Shown here: positions 16,442 through 25,224 of the stretch, one piece after another | How the letters are laid out: every line of letters begins with the position of its first letter | Numbering within the stretch: position 1 is the stretch's first letter | Assembly: GCA_002337525.1 (NCBI GenBank) | Contig: DDGG01000017.1 | Coordinates: 1-50,518 of the forward strand | DNA: 50,518 nt | Direction: 5' to 3' | Origin: Alphaproteobacteria bacterium UBA1908 | GTDB taxonomy: Bacteria > Pseudomonadota > Alphaproteobacteria > Caedimonadales > UBA1908 | The notes under the pieces: generated by a model | Told to the model about the DNA's origin: nothing | Seen by the model: the letters and a program-made list of their open reading frames with translations, nothing else | The model's database searches: none | Program-made: the position numbers and the translations under genes

Positions 16442-17800
16442 TTATCCTGCTCTTTTAAAAGGTAAAACACGATTTTTGGTATCTGGATTAACAGGCGTAC
16501 GCCCCACTGATACATAATAAAAACCAAGCTTCTCCATTTCATCAGGCAAATAGATATTGCGAAAATCAACAACAACCGGCTTTTTCATTAATTGCTTAAC
16601 TCTTTCAAGATCCAGCGCTCGAAATTCATTCCATTCCGTAATAATAACAGTTATATCTGATTCAGAAATAGCATCATAGGCATTAGTACACCAGGAAACA
16701 CCAGGTAATAACTCTTTTCCTTCTTTTTCTCCCTGAGGGTCAAAGACATGAATATCAGCCCCTGCTTTTTGAAGAGCAGGAATAATGTCAAGACTTGGGC
16801 TATCTCGCATATCATCCGTATTTGGTTTAAAAGTCACCCCCAGAACGGCAATTTTTTTATTCTTTAGATCTTCTTTACAAGCTTTAATGACCTTGGAAGC
16901 CATATTTTCCTTACGAACCTGGTTACTACTGACTACGGCTTCAATAATAGAAGTTGGCGCTTCAAGTTCCGCAGCTGTCCGCGCTAAGGCAAGGGTATCT
17001 TTTGGGAAACAGGAACCTCCATAGCCAGGTCCAGCATGCAGAAATTTTTTCCCGATACGTCCATCTAATCCCATTCCTGTGGCAACATCCTGAACATCTG
17101 CCCCACATTTTTCACAAATATCAGCAAGTTCATTAATAAAGGCAATTTTTGTTGCCAAAAAGCCATTAGCTGCATATTTAATCAGCTCGGATGTTTCCAA
17201 ACTTGTAAAAACCATTGGGGTTTCAAGAAGATATAAAGGGCGATAAAGTTGACGCATTATATCAGCGGCCTGTTGGCTTTCTGTTCCAATAACAACCCGA
17301 TCGGGGCGCATAAAATCATGAATGGCGGATCCCTCTCTCAGGAATTCAGGATTAGAAACCATACTGAAATCAGCCTCAGGGTTACGATGTCGAATAATAG
17401 ATTCAACCTTGCGGCCTGTTCCAACAGGTACAGTCGACTTTGTTGTAACAACAGTATAACCTTCAAGGGCATCAGCAATTTCTTCAGCCGCCCCATAAAC
17501 ATAAGAAAGGTCCGCATGGCCATCGCCTCGGCGTGTTGGCGTTCCAACCGCAATAAAAACAACATCTGCACCACGAACAGACTCTTTTAAATCAGTTGTA
17601 AAATGCAATCGTCCCTTTTGCGTATTTTCCTGAACAAGTTTGTCAAGGCCAGGCTCGTAGATAGGAATAATACCTTTCTTTAGATCTTCAATTTTTGTGG
17701 CATCTTTATCAACACACGTCACATCCACACCGAACTCAGCGAAACAAGTTCCCGAAACCAGGCCCACATATCCTGTTCCAATCATTGTGACTTTTAACAT
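16442..17800 (-). CDS. ugd: UDP-glucose 6-dehydrogenase
   Basis: Ugd oxidises UDP-glucose to UDP-glucuronate with two NAD+. The 452-residue protein has the N-terminal NAD-binding loop GTGYVGLVSGTCFAE, the VGTPTRRGDGHADLSYV segment, the catalytic cysteine motif GPGYGGSCFPKDTLAL and the second Rossmann domain with GVTFKPNTDDMRDSPS. The start is ATG 17800, six bases after AAGGAG; a 15-codon longer frame exists but lacks a site. With galU upstream on the same strand, it can make UDP-glucuronate for surface polysaccharide or lipid A/core sugars such as galacturonate or 4-aminoarabinose precursors; which is unknown. Confidence 0.95.
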   Translation of the reverse strand: MLKVTMIGTGYVGLVSGTCFAEFGVDVTCVDKDATKIEDLKKGIIPIYEPGLDKLVQENTQKGRLHFTTDLKESVRGADVVFIAVGTPTRRGDGHADLSYVYGAAEEIADALEGYTVVTTKSTVPVGTGRKVESIIRHRNPEADFSMVSNPEFLREGSAIHDFMRPDRVVIGTESQQAADIMRQLYRPLYLLETPMVFTSLETSELIKYAANGFLATKIAFINELADICEKCGADVQDVATGMGLDGRIGKKFLHAGPGYGGSCFPKDTLALARTAAELEAPTSIIEAVVSSNQVRKENMASKVIKACKEDLKNKKIAVLGVTFKPNTDDMRDSPSLDIIPALQKAGADIHVFDPQGEKEGKELLPGVSWCTNAYDAISESDITVIITEWNEFRALDLERVKQLMKKPVVVDFRNIYLPDEMEKLGFYYVSVGRTPVNPDTKNRVLPFKRAG

Positions 17801-18019
17801 ATGATTCTCCTTATAGTGCCCTCGAACGGCCTTGAGCCAAATCACATTTTGGCTAAAAATAATGCTGCAAGAACGGTGAAAATATCCAGAGTATTTTCAC
17901 GCTCTTCAGACTTATATGTTCTGTGCTTCTTTTACACTTATTTTCAACTTTTATCGAGCCTTTTTTATCTTTTTCAGACTCCTGATATCAGATCATAAGG
18001 GCTCTACTTCCTTTTTTAA

Positions 18020-18922
18020 TCAGGAAACTTTTTTATATGACTTGCTTTGCTCTAATAAATTTTCAGCAACAGTCGCAAGATCCTTGTAAATATCTGAACG
18101 TGTAAGTCCAACCGCCAAATTAGCCGCCAGGAATCCGGCTTTAGATCCACAATCATATCGTGTTCCCTGAAAACGAACCCCATACAGAGGAGTCGTATCG
18201 AGCATTGACGCAATTGAGTCCGTCAACTGAATTTCACCTCCCGCCCCTTTTGTTTGCTGGTCCAGATATGAGAAAATCTCTGGTTGCAAGATATAACGAC
18301 CAATAACAGCCGTATGGGACGGAGCTTCACTGGAAGATGGTTTTTCAACGACTCCTTCTGCTTTCACAACAATTGCATCAGAATGATCTGATGTTTTTAA
18401 AATACCATATCGATGGACATGTTCTTCAGGAACATCCATAGCAGCAACCAGGTTTCCGGGGTTTGTATGATAGGCATCGACCATTTCCCTAAGACAGGAC
18501 GGCTCACCAAAAATAAAGTCATCTGCCAAAAGAACGGCAAATGGTTCATTCTGGATATAATGACGCGCACACCATACCGCATGCCCCAGCCCCAAAGGTT
18601 CTTGTTGGCGTGTATAGGATATGCTGCCTGGTTTCATGATTGTTGCTTCGGTAAGGGCTTCCAGCTCCTTTGCTTTTCCTCTCTGGCCTAAAAGCGATTC
18701 CAGCTCATAAGAGTGATCAAAGTGATCTTCAATAGCTGATTTCCCGCGCCCTGTAACAAATATGAATTCTTCAATACCAGCAGCAACAGCTTCTTCAACA
18801 GCATATTGAATCAAGGGCTTATCAACAATGGGCAACATTTCCTTTGGCATTGCCTTTGTCGCAGGGAGAAAACGTGTCCCCAGTCCGGCAACAGGAAAAA
18901 TAGCTTTACGTATTTTTTTCAC
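18020..18922 (-). CDS. galU: UTP-glucose-1-phosphate uridylyltransferase
   Basis: GalU joins glucose 1-phosphate and UTP to make UDP-glucose. The 300-residue product has the nucleotidyltransferase signature AGLGTRFLPATKAMPKEML, the LIQYAVEEAVAAGIEEF segment, LLADDFIF (metal Asp) and the C-terminal GTRYDCGSKAGFL. I prefer GTG 18922 as start: AGAGGA lies six bases upstream, and the resulting MKKIRKAIFPVAG is the family's usual N-terminus. The ATG twelve codons earlier has no good site. A 219-base spacer without genes separates it from ugd. Confidence 0.93.
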   Translation of the reverse strand: MKKIRKAIFPVAGLGTRFLPATKAMPKEMLPIVDKPLIQYAVEEAVAAGIEEFIFVTGRGKSAIEDHFDHSYELESLLGQRGKAKELEALTEATIMKPGSISYTRQQEPLGLGHAVWCARHYIQNEPFAVLLADDFIFGEPSCLREMVDAYHTNPGNLVAAMDVPEEHVHRYGILKTSDHSDAIVVKAEGVVEKPSSSEAPSHTAVIGRYILQPEIFSYLDQQTKGAGGEIQLTDSIASMLDTTPLYGVRFQGTRYDCGSKAGFLAANLAVGLTRSDIYKDLATVAENLLEQSKSYKKVS

Positions 18923-19194
18923 TGAATTCCTCTTCCTTTTCACAAGATCTTTTTCCATAGGCTTATAGCAAGATACCCTATTATATGCACGATTTATAAA
19001 TACATTTTCACCTGTTCAATTCAATCTAAAAATACTTTTAAATAATAAAATACACCCTCAATATAGGAATTATCTCCAGGGTTTGCGACCTTTAAAGAAT
19101 ATTTTTTTATCATTTCCATAATAAGACTGACATTTTTCAAGACACCTTTATAATGAAAAGCTTTTTATCCACTTCTTTTAGGCTCAATACAGCT

Positions 19195-19653
19195 ATGAAA
19201 TTTCAGATTAACGCCATTGGAAAGTTGAAATCATCTGCACTAAAATCACTAATAGATATTTATGACAAACGTTTAATAAGAGGTTGTCATATTGAAGAGT
19301 ATGATCTTAAAAAGAAATTATCTGGTGAGGCTTTAAAAAAAGCAGAAGCCGACTTACTTTTTCAAAAAATACCTGAAAATGCTTATATCATTGCGCTTGA
19401 TGAGCATGGCAAAGAATTATCAAGTCCAAATTTTGCAAAGCTTCTTACCTCACAGGCGAATCATGGGTATTCAACTTTTGTTTTTCTCATTGGTGGTGCT
19501 GAAGGACACTCGGATCAGGTGCGAAAGAAAGCACATCTTCTTCTAAGTCTGGGTAAAATGACATGGCCCCATATGATGGTCAGAGTTATGCTGATGGAAC
19601 AACTTTATCGGGCTCAACAAATAAATGCAGGACATCCCTATCATAAGGAATAG
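19195..19653 (+). CDS. rlmH: 23S rRNA (pseudouridine-1915-N3)-methyltransferase RlmH
   Basis: RlmH methylates pseudouridine 1915 in helix 69 of 23S rRNA, using S-adenosylmethionine, on assembled 70S ribosomes. It belongs to the SPOUT superfamily with a trefoil knot. The 152-residue product ends with the conserved block LIGGAEGHS ... LSLGKMTWPHMMVRVMLMEQ and finishes HPYHKE, as in nearly all homologues. The start at ATG 19195 (MKFQINAIG) fits family length; the upstream ATG at 19153 would add 14 residues. It stands alone on the plus strand after galU. Confidence 0.93.
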   Translation: MKFQINAIGKLKSSALKSLIDIYDKRLIRGCHIEEYDLKKKLSGEALKKAEADLLFQKIPENAYIIALDEHGKELSSPNFAKLLTSQANHGYSTFVFLIGGAEGHSDQVRKKAHLLLSLGKMTWPHMMVRVMLMEQLYRAQQINAGHPYHKE

Positions 19654-19737
19654 TTTTTACTACTTTTCCAGCGCATAAAAAGTGTTATTTTACAATGATT
19701 ATGACAATAGGATTTAAGTTTTCTTTAAAGAGTTTAT

Positions 19738-20061
19738 TTATAGAACCTTCCTAAGAAATTCTGCCATAAAGATTTCTTGATCTTTATTTTTGGCTATATC
19801 GGTTACAAGTTTCATTCGATGATTGGAGAATCCTTCTTGCAGAACTTTCCGGATGAAAGCTTGCGAATCCGCGTCAGAAATTTTTTCACAAACTTGTCTT
19901 GCTATCTTGTTTTTAGCTATATCAGTTACAAGCCTTACTTGATAAGCATTTGATGCTAGACCATCATAATTGTTCAATTCATCTTTATCAGCTGAAGAAG
20001 CATCCAAAACTGGAGAACACATCAACAAAGCTGTAAAGACGAATAGAATTACTTTACTCAT
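19738..20061 (-). CDS. Small secreted protein with a repeated motif
   Basis: This 107-residue protein has a signal peptide (MSKVILFVFTALL, hydrophobic to about residue 22) and is probably exported. Its mature part contains the same motif twice about 40 residues apart, LVTDIAKNK (residues ~44-52 and ~85-93). The DNA of the two copies is similar but not identical, so the repeat is old. I do not recognise the family. It could be a helical repeat protein with a small host- or envelope-related role; nothing in the neighbourhood helps. Confidence 0.5.
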   Translation of the reverse strand: MSKVILFVFTALLMCSPVLDASSADKDELNNYDGLASNAYQVRLVTDIAKNKIARQVCEKISDADSQAFIRKVLQEGFSNHRMKLVTDIAKNKDQEIFMAEFLRKVL

Positions 20062-20148
20062 ACAGAGACCTTGCTTTTTAAGATTTATAATACAATAACT
20101 TAAGGCTCTTTATAGCTTTCGGCCTGATAAAAGTCAAGAAAGTGTCCC

Positions 20149-20307
20149 CTACCCTAAATCACCGAGGTTTCGTGCGTATAGTCTTTCGATAAACTCTCGA
20201 AAGGTTTCTTGGGATTCTAAAATATTTTTTGGTCTTCTCTTTTGAGACTTTCCGTGCTCATGAGAAGAATGAAGAGATTTTTCAGACAAAACAAATTTCT
20301 TTTTTTG
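20149..20307 (-). pseudogene. Uncertain remnant reading frame
   Basis: A 52-codon frame bounded by two stops and lacking any ATG. The translation is basic then amphipathic (HGKSQKRRPKNIL, then FREFIERLYARNLGDLG) and looks like real protein, but I cannot name it. It may be the end of a transposase or other mobile-element gene that has lost the rest. It lies in a gap with no intact gene between the repeat protein and the structured segment. Confidence 0.25.
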
Positions 20308-20409
20308 TTAACCTGAGTTTATTACAACAGAATTTAGTAAAAAATACTTTACATTAAAATAAAATAACCTTTGACGAATTATTAATAATATATTTCTTTA
20401 TATTCTGTA

Positions 20410-20438
20410 TTGTAGATATATTCAATCTAACCTATATA
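20410..20438 (+). promoter_or_regulatory. Possible promoter for the structured segment
   Basis: A TTGTAG box at 20410-20415 is followed after 17 bases by TATATA at 20433-20438, in very AT-rich sequence directly before the GC-richer block. It would start transcription near 20445 on the plus strand. Such matches are common by chance in AT-rich DNA, so this is tentative. Confidence 0.25.
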
Positions 20439-20469
20439 AAAGTAAACAATTACCTTTATCACACTGAAA

Positions 20470-20695
20470 TTGAAGGGGAGGTAAATCCCCCTATCCCTAT
20501 CTTCAGGAGATCCCGGGTCAATACTTTGAGAAGGGAGAGTCACGTCAACCATCAAGAACCAGACAAATAAGTGCTTGCCTCCTTAGATTTCCAAATTCTC
20601 CCGGCAATTGGACTTTCAATGACCCCTTAAAACATTGCCCTAAGCTCCGAGGTAAAAGCTTCTCTTTTGAACCATAGACTAAAGATAAAAAGATT
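20470..20695. ncRNA. Candidate structured RNA or decayed repeat element
   Basis: This GC-richer block stands out from its AT-rich flanks and contains nested complementary arms: GGGTCA (20515-20520) with TGACCC (20619-20624), GGGAGA with TCTCCC inside it, and a separate perfect hairpin GGGGA-GGTAAA-TCCCC near 20475-20490. It lies beyond the terminator of hpf, so it is not part of that transcript. It could be a stable RNA, perhaps 6S-like in its long-hairpin layout, but I see no diagnostic motif of tmRNA, RNase P or SRP RNA. A plus-strand frame is open for about 63 codons without an ATG, so a decayed mobile-element fragment is an alternative. Strand is unknown. Confidence 0.3.
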
Positions 20696-20713
20696 GATAT
20701 AAGTAAAGAAGCA

Positions 20714-20748
20714 GAAAAAAGGACCCTTTATTTATTAAAGAGCCCCTT
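20714..20748 (-). terminator. Rho-independent terminator of hpf
   Basis: On the minus strand a 12-base-pair stem (arms 20737-20748 and 20718-20729, three G-U pairs) with a short loop is followed by a run of six T. It begins 25 bases after the hpf stop. Confidence 0.65.
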
Positions 20749-20772
20749 AGAAACGATGTCTAATCTTACGAA

Positions 20773-21348
20773 TTATTTGGGATCAAGCCAGCCTATATTC
20801 CCATCTGTACGGCGATAAACAAAATTAAGACGATCATTTTGCGTATTCCTGAAAAGAAAGGCATTTTCTGCGAGTAAATCCATCCGCATGACAGCATCTC
20901 CTACTGATAAAGTAGGAACTTTTGTACTTGTTTCAGCAATAATAGCAGGCGCAAGCTCAACACCTGTCGTGTCTTCTTCTTCACTATTAAAAATAGATCC
21001 ATTCATAATATACTGTGGAGCCATTTCTATTGATTTATTCGTGTCATGTTTACGATTATGATCAACAATACGTTTTTTATGTCGACGTAATCTTTTTGTC
21101 AGATTATCAAGAGCTGCCGTAAAACTGACATAAGCATCTTCTGCCTGACCATGAGCATGAATGTAAACGTCACGCCCCAAATGAGCTTTAAGATCGGTAT
21201 TAAAAAGGAATTTTTCTTTTGACAAAACAACTTTAACATCTACTGGTTCAATATTGTGTGTCTCATTAAAAGATCGCAGCCCTTCATTAACATTTGCCTG
21301 AAAAGCATCGCTAACTTCAACATGACGACCCGTGATAGATAGTTTCAT
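20773..21348 (-). CDS. hpf: Long-form ribosome hibernation promoting factor
   Basis: HPF stabilises inactive 100S ribosome dimers in stationary or stressed cells. The 191-residue length fits the long form: an N-terminal S30AE domain (residues ~1-105; ITGRHVEVSDA, then the basic TKRLRRHKKRI helix) binds the decoding centre, and a C-terminal domain (about 130-191; SVGDAVMRMDLLAENAFLFRN, ending VYRRTDGNIGWLDPK) mediates dimerisation. AAGGAGG precedes the ATG at ideal spacing. It has its own terminator. In many Alphaproteobacteria it follows rpoN; that gene is not here. Confidence 0.93.
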   Translation of the reverse strand: MKLSITGRHVEVSDAFQANVNEGLRSFNETHNIEPVDVKVVLSKEKFLFNTDLKAHLGRDVYIHAHGQAEDAYVSFTAALDNLTKRLRRHKKRIVDHNRKHDTNKSIEMAPQYIMNGSIFNSEEEDTTGVELAPAIIAETSTKVPTLSVGDAVMRMDLLAENAFLFRNTQNDRLNFVYRRTDGNIGWLDPK

Positions 21349-21537
21349 AGAACCTCCTTTATTTGACCTTACTTAAAAAAATATTTTTAAGTAAAACAAG
21401 TATTCTTCCCAATTTTTCTTTAGAAAGTGTCAAAAAATAAAAAATCAAAATTATGATTTCAAGCTGACATTTTTTCTAAAAGTCTTTTATAGAAAGCTTT
21501 AACCCTCTTAAGAGTATACCTTTTTTTGGTACCCAGT

Positions 21538-22263
21538 TCAAGAAAATGAGACCAGACCGTCCTTTTCCAAGTGACTGAAATTCTTGAAAAGTCGGCTCAT
21601 TTCTTTGCGTGTTGAGTCTTTATAATCATCTGATATATCTGATTCTGAGCTCTCTTCCTTTCCTTTAGGCTTTGGCCTTGAAAGAGACTTCATCAAATCT
21701 TCTGCTGTTTTTTCCTGTTCCCCACCAAAATTATCAATTAATTTCTGAGGAATCATTTTATGGGGTAAAAGAACCACGGCTGCTTCTGCCCCTCTTATAA
21801 TATAGGGCAAACTCCGTGCCTGGCGAAAATTCTCTGGTCGCATATCCGGGGTCTTCCAAATAAGAAGAGAGGCAAAAAAGGCACCGACAATCAGAACCCC
21901 GCCTCTCAAAAAACCAAAGAGAAGACCAAGAGCACGGTCTAAACCTCCTAACATTGATCCCTTCACCTTATCAGAGATCGTTCGAATAATAAGAGTAAAG
22001 AAAACAAGAAGTGTCACAAAAATAACGACGACAGTGATCACATCTCCAAAAAAGACATTGCCAACCCATTCCCGTACCAGTTCATGAGACACTTGATAGC
22101 CGTAAAAAGTACCAACAAGGGCACTTAGCCACCCTCCTACACTTAAGATTTCTCGCGTAAAGCCTCGAAAAACACCAAAAACAACCGATAGCAATAAAAC
22201 AGCAAAAACACCGATATCATAGGGATTCAGAATCAAAGAAGAGGAAGCAGGTAAATCAGCCAT
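21538..22263 (-). CDS. cvpA: CvpA family membrane protein
   Basis: A 241-residue CvpA-family protein with four predicted membrane helices (roughly residues 16-35, 50-65, 75-100 and 115-145) and a polar, acidic C-terminal tail of about 80 residues. CvpA was first linked to colicin V production and is now regarded as an envelope-related membrane protein of unclear mechanism. RGFTREILSVGGW and GGLDRALGLLFGFLRG are family hallmarks. I prefer ATG 22263 (MADLPASS), which overlaps the radA stop by eight bases, over the longer frame at 22302. The usual downstream purF is absent here. Confidence 0.88.
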   Translation of the reverse strand: MADLPASSSLILNPYDIGVFAVLLLSVVFGVFRGFTREILSVGGWLSALVGTFYGYQVSHELVREWVGNVFFGDVITVVVIFVTLLVFFTLIIRTISDKVKGSMLGGLDRALGLLFGFLRGGVLIVGAFFASLLIWKTPDMRPENFRQARSLPYIIRGAEAAVVLLPHKMIPQKLIDNFGGEQEKTAEDLMKSLSRPKPKGKEESSESDISDDYKDSTRKEMSRLFKNFSHLEKDGLVSFS

Positions 22264-23662
22264 AGTGTCCTTCTTGTTGAGGTTTTTGTTGAAAGCTCTC
22301 ACTAATATCTTTTAAAAAAGTCACCTCGTCAACTGACAGGGAACTTTCCAGGCTTTTACCTGATTGTTTTGATGACATTTTAGGCATAACGGCATGCTTA
22401 AAACCAAGCTTGCCAGCTTCTTTCAGGCGAAGCTCTGTTTGGGTTACGGCGCGAACCTCACCTGACAAACCAACTTCACCAAAATAAACGGTATCCCGAG
22501 GAGCCGGACAGTCCGTTAAAGAAGACAAAAGAGCCGCCGCAACAGCCAAATCCGCAGCAGGTTCATGAATCCTCATACCTCCGGCAACGCTGAGAAAAAT
22601 ATCTCTTGCCCCGAACACAACACCACAACGTGTTTCAAGAACTGCAATGACCATTGAAAGGCGATTCGAGTCCCAGCCAATGACAGATCGTCGTGGCGTT
22701 CCATAAGCACTGGGCGCCACGAGCGCCTGAATCTCTACCAATATAGGGCGCGTTCCTTCGATACCTGAAAAAATTACAGATCCACTTGCAGATTCAATAC
22801 GCTCTGACAAAAAGAGTGCCGAAGGATTAAGAACTTCCTGCAACCCTGTTTGAGTCATTTCGAAAACGCCTATTTCATCTGTTGCTCCAAATCGATTTTT
22901 AACTCCCCTTAAAATTCGAAAATGGTGCCCTCTCTCGCCTTCAAAATACAAAACACTATCGACCATGTGTTCTAAAACACGAGGACCGGCAAGAGCCCCC
23001 TCTTTTGTGACATGTCCGACAAGTATAATCGTAATACCTCGACGCTTTGCAAGACGGATGAGTTCTTGAGCGCTGGCGCGAACCTGACTCACTGAACCCG
23101 GAGAAGAATCGAGTTGTTCGACATACATTGTTTGAATCGAGTCAATAACCGCCAGCTTGGGTTTGATCTCAGAAGATTTTTCCAGAGTCATTAAAATATC
23201 GTTTAAATTTGTTGCAGAAGCAAGCGCGACAGAAGATTGATCAACGCCAAGCCTTTTAGCTCTTAAGCGTATTTGATCAATCGCCTCCTCTCCGGAAATA
23301 TAAACACAGGGGACTTTTTTTGAAAGAGTTGCCGCAATTTGCAAAAGAAGAGTAGATTTTCCAATGCCCGGGTCTCCTCCTACCAGAACAACTGACCCGG
23401 GAACAAGACCTCCTCCACAGACTCGATCAAACTCCTGAAGCCCTGTGATGTAACGTGGTGGAGGAACATGGGGAGCATCTAATGTTGTGAGTGAAATTAA
23501 TCGCCCTGTTTTAAGATCTGCTCCTTTTGGAAGAGTCGTCGGCGCGGCTTCTTCAATCAAGGTATTCCAGGACTGGCATCCCTGACACTGACCCGACCAC
23601 TTACTTTGACTTGCGCCACAGTGTTGACAACTATAAAGAGTCGAGGATCCTTTTGCCATCAC
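22256..23662 (-). CDS. radA: DNA repair/recombination protein RadA
   Basis: RadA (Sms) is a DnaB-like, RecA-related helicase that drives branch migration of recombination intermediates. The 468-residue protein has the N-terminal C4 zinc finger (CQHCGASQSKWSGQCQGC), Walker A GGDPGIGKSTL, the VIDSIQTMY Walker B region, the RadA-specific KNRFG motif and a C-terminal Lon-protease-like domain (SVAGGMRIHEPAADLA, FGEVGLSGEVR) without a catalytic serine-lysine role. Its start overlaps the end of mlaF by four bases and its end overlaps cvpA. Confidence 0.95.
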   Translation of the reverse strand: MMAKGSSTLYSCQHCGASQSKWSGQCQGCQSWNTLIEEAAPTTLPKGADLKTGRLISLTTLDAPHVPPPRYITGLQEFDRVCGGGLVPGSVVLVGGDPGIGKSTLLLQIAATLSKKVPCVYISGEEAIDQIRLRAKRLGVDQSSVALASATNLNDILMTLEKSSEIKPKLAVIDSIQTMYVEQLDSSPGSVSQVRASAQELIRLAKRRGITIILVGHVTKEGALAGPRVLEHMVDSVLYFEGERGHHFRILRGVKNRFGATDEIGVFEMTQTGLQEVLNPSALFLSERIESASGSVIFSGIEGTRPILVEIQALVAPSAYGTPRRSVIGWDSNRLSMVIAVLETRCGVVFGARDIFLSVAGGMRIHEPAADLAVAAALLSSLTDCPAPRDTVYFGEVGLSGEVRAVTQTELRLKEAGKLGFKHAVMPKMSSKQSGKSLESSLSVDEVTFLKDISESFQQKPQQEGHYG

Positions 23663-24420
23663 GTAACATCTACTTTGATGGGACCGGAAACGCGACCGTT
23701 AATAAACTGATCAACATATGGATTGCCAGAATTGTCCAGGTCTTTTCGGTCTCCAAACCATACGATTTCTCCCCCATGAATCATTGCTACTTTATCCGCA
23801 ACACGCCTTGCACTTGCCATGTCATGGGTAATTGTAATCGTTGTCGCTCCTAATTCTTTTACATTTTTAACAATTAAATCGTTAATAACACCGCTGATAA
23901 TAGGGTCTAGTCCAGCCGTTGGCTCATCAAAAAAGATGATCTCCGGAGCCTCCACGACAGCACGTGCAAGTCCGACACGGCGTTGCATTCCGCCTGAAAG
24001 TTCTGCGGGGTAGAGATCAGCCACTTCTTTCTGCAATCCCACTGCCGCCAATCTTTCCCGAGCCTCCCTACGGGCTTCTTGACGCGAGATTATTTTTTTT
24101 TGCAAGGGAGCAAAAAAAACATTTTCCCAAACCGGTAAACTATCAAACAAAGCAGATCCCTGGAAAAGCATACCTACTTTGGAACGTGCTTTTCCTATAA
24201 TAGAAGAAGATGCTCCAAAAAGTTCTTCTCCATCCAGAAGAATACTTCCATTGTCTGGCTGGAGTAAATTCAAAATACATTTAATCATGACAGATTTACC
24301 ACTCCCGGACCCCCCCATGACCACAAGAGATTCTCCTTGATTAAGATCAAAGCTTACATTTTTAAGGACTTGCTTGCTTCCAAAGCTTTTTTGAAGATTT
24401 TTGATGGCAATTTTTGGCAT
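23659..24420 (-). CDS. mlaF: Phospholipid-transport ABC ATPase (MlaF type)
   Basis: The 253-residue product is an ABC ATPase of the Mla/Ttg2A family that powers phospholipid movement between inner and outer membranes with the permease encoded just upstream. It has Walker A GGSGSGKSV, the Q loop MLFQGSALFDSLPV typical of MlaF, the signature LSGGMQRRVGLARA, Walker B IIFFDEPTAGLDP and the switch His in ITHDM. It starts 14 bases after mlaE and overlaps radA by four bases. The substrate-binding MlaD and periplasmic MlaC genes are not in this window, so the transporter must be completed elsewhere. Confidence 0.9.
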   Translation of the reverse strand: MPKIAIKNLQKSFGSKQVLKNVSFDLNQGESLVVMGGSGSGKSVMIKCILNLLQPDNGSILLDGEELFGASSSIIGKARSKVGMLFQGSALFDSLPVWENVFFAPLQKKIISRQEARREARERLAAVGLQKEVADLYPAELSGGMQRRVGLARAVVEAPEIIFFDEPTAGLDPIISGVINDLIVKNVKELGATTITITHDMASARRVADKVAMIHGGEIVWFGDRKDLDNSGNPYVDQFINGRVSGPIKVDVT

Positions 24421-24434
24421 GTGAGACCTCTGCT

Positions 24435-25214
24435 TTAACTAAAGAATAAAGCGGTTAGAAGATAGTTGAAAACCAGAATTAGAATAGAGGCAGAAACAAC
24501 AGAGTTTGTTGTTGCAGTCCCCACACCCTGGGCACCTCCTTTCGAATGATACCCATGATAGCAGCCCATTAGAGAAATAAAAAAACCAAAGACAGCAGCC
24601 TTCACAAGACCAGAGATAACATCAATGGGTTCAAGGTATTGAATGGTTTGGTGAAGATAATTTCCGGGATTAAACCCGAGTTTGTAAACGGAAACCAAAT
24701 AGCCACCAAAAATACCAATGATATCACCAATAAGTACCAGGAGAGGAAGCATAAGGATACCGGCAAAAAGGCGGGGTGCCACCAAATACTGAATAGGGTT
24801 TGTTGAAAGTGTTGAAAGAGCGTCAACTTGTTCTGTGACTCTCATGGTTCCAATTTCGGCGGCCATGGCAGCCCCAATACGACCTGCTACCATTAAACCG
24901 GCTAAAACAGGGGAGAGTTCACGTGTTACAGATAAAACAACAACCGTTGCAACAGCTCCTTCTGCAGAAAATCTGGAAAAACCTGTGTAGCTTTGAAGGG
25001 CAAGCACCATCCCTGTAAAGGCGGCTGTCAAACCAACAACGGGTAATGAATAATATCCGATATCAACTAGTTGGCGCAAAATTTGCCGTGGGTAATAAGG
25101 GGGGCGGAGCCCCTGGAAAAGAGCCTGCCCCGAGAAAATTGTAAGACGACCTGTTGCCATTAAGAATTTTAAAAAAAGGCGCCCTATAGAATTAATAAAT
25201 TGCAGTGCGAACAC
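24435..25214 (-). CDS. mlaE: Phospholipid-transport permease (MlaE type)
   Basis: A 259-residue MlaE-family permease with about five membrane helices. Family hallmarks are TAAFTGMVLALQSYTGF, RELSPVLAGLMVAGRIGAAMAAEIGTMRVTEQ (the conserved cytoplasmic coupling segment that contacts MlaF) and LPLLVLIGDIIGIFGG. Together with MlaF it forms the inner-membrane core of the system that keeps the outer membrane asymmetric. The start is GTG with a GGGGATAGA-like site close upstream. It sits between alr and mlaF in a tight run. Confidence 0.9.
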   Translation of the reverse strand: MFALQFINSIGRLFLKFLMATGRLTIFSGQALFQGLRPPYYPRQILRQLVDIGYYSLPVVGLTAAFTGMVLALQSYTGFSRFSAEGAVATVVVLSVTRELSPVLAGLMVAGRIGAAMAAEIGTMRVTEQVDALSTLSTNPIQYLVAPRLFAGILMLPLLVLIGDIIGIFGGYLVSVYKLGFNPGNYLHQTIQYLEPIDVISGLVKAAVFGFFISLMGCYHGYHSKGGAQGVGTATTNSVVSASILILVFNYLLTALFFS

Positions 25215-25224
25215 TCTATCCCCT

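Noticed and set aside
16954..17590. Several plus-strand frames inside ugd
   Set aside because: Shadows of a conserved gene on the opposite strand; no start sites or motifs.
20470..20695. Calling the 20.5 kb block tmRNA, RNase P RNA or SRP RNA
   Set aside because: None of their hallmark sequences (tag reading frame, GAGGAAAGTC core, tetraloop-capped SRP helix) was found.
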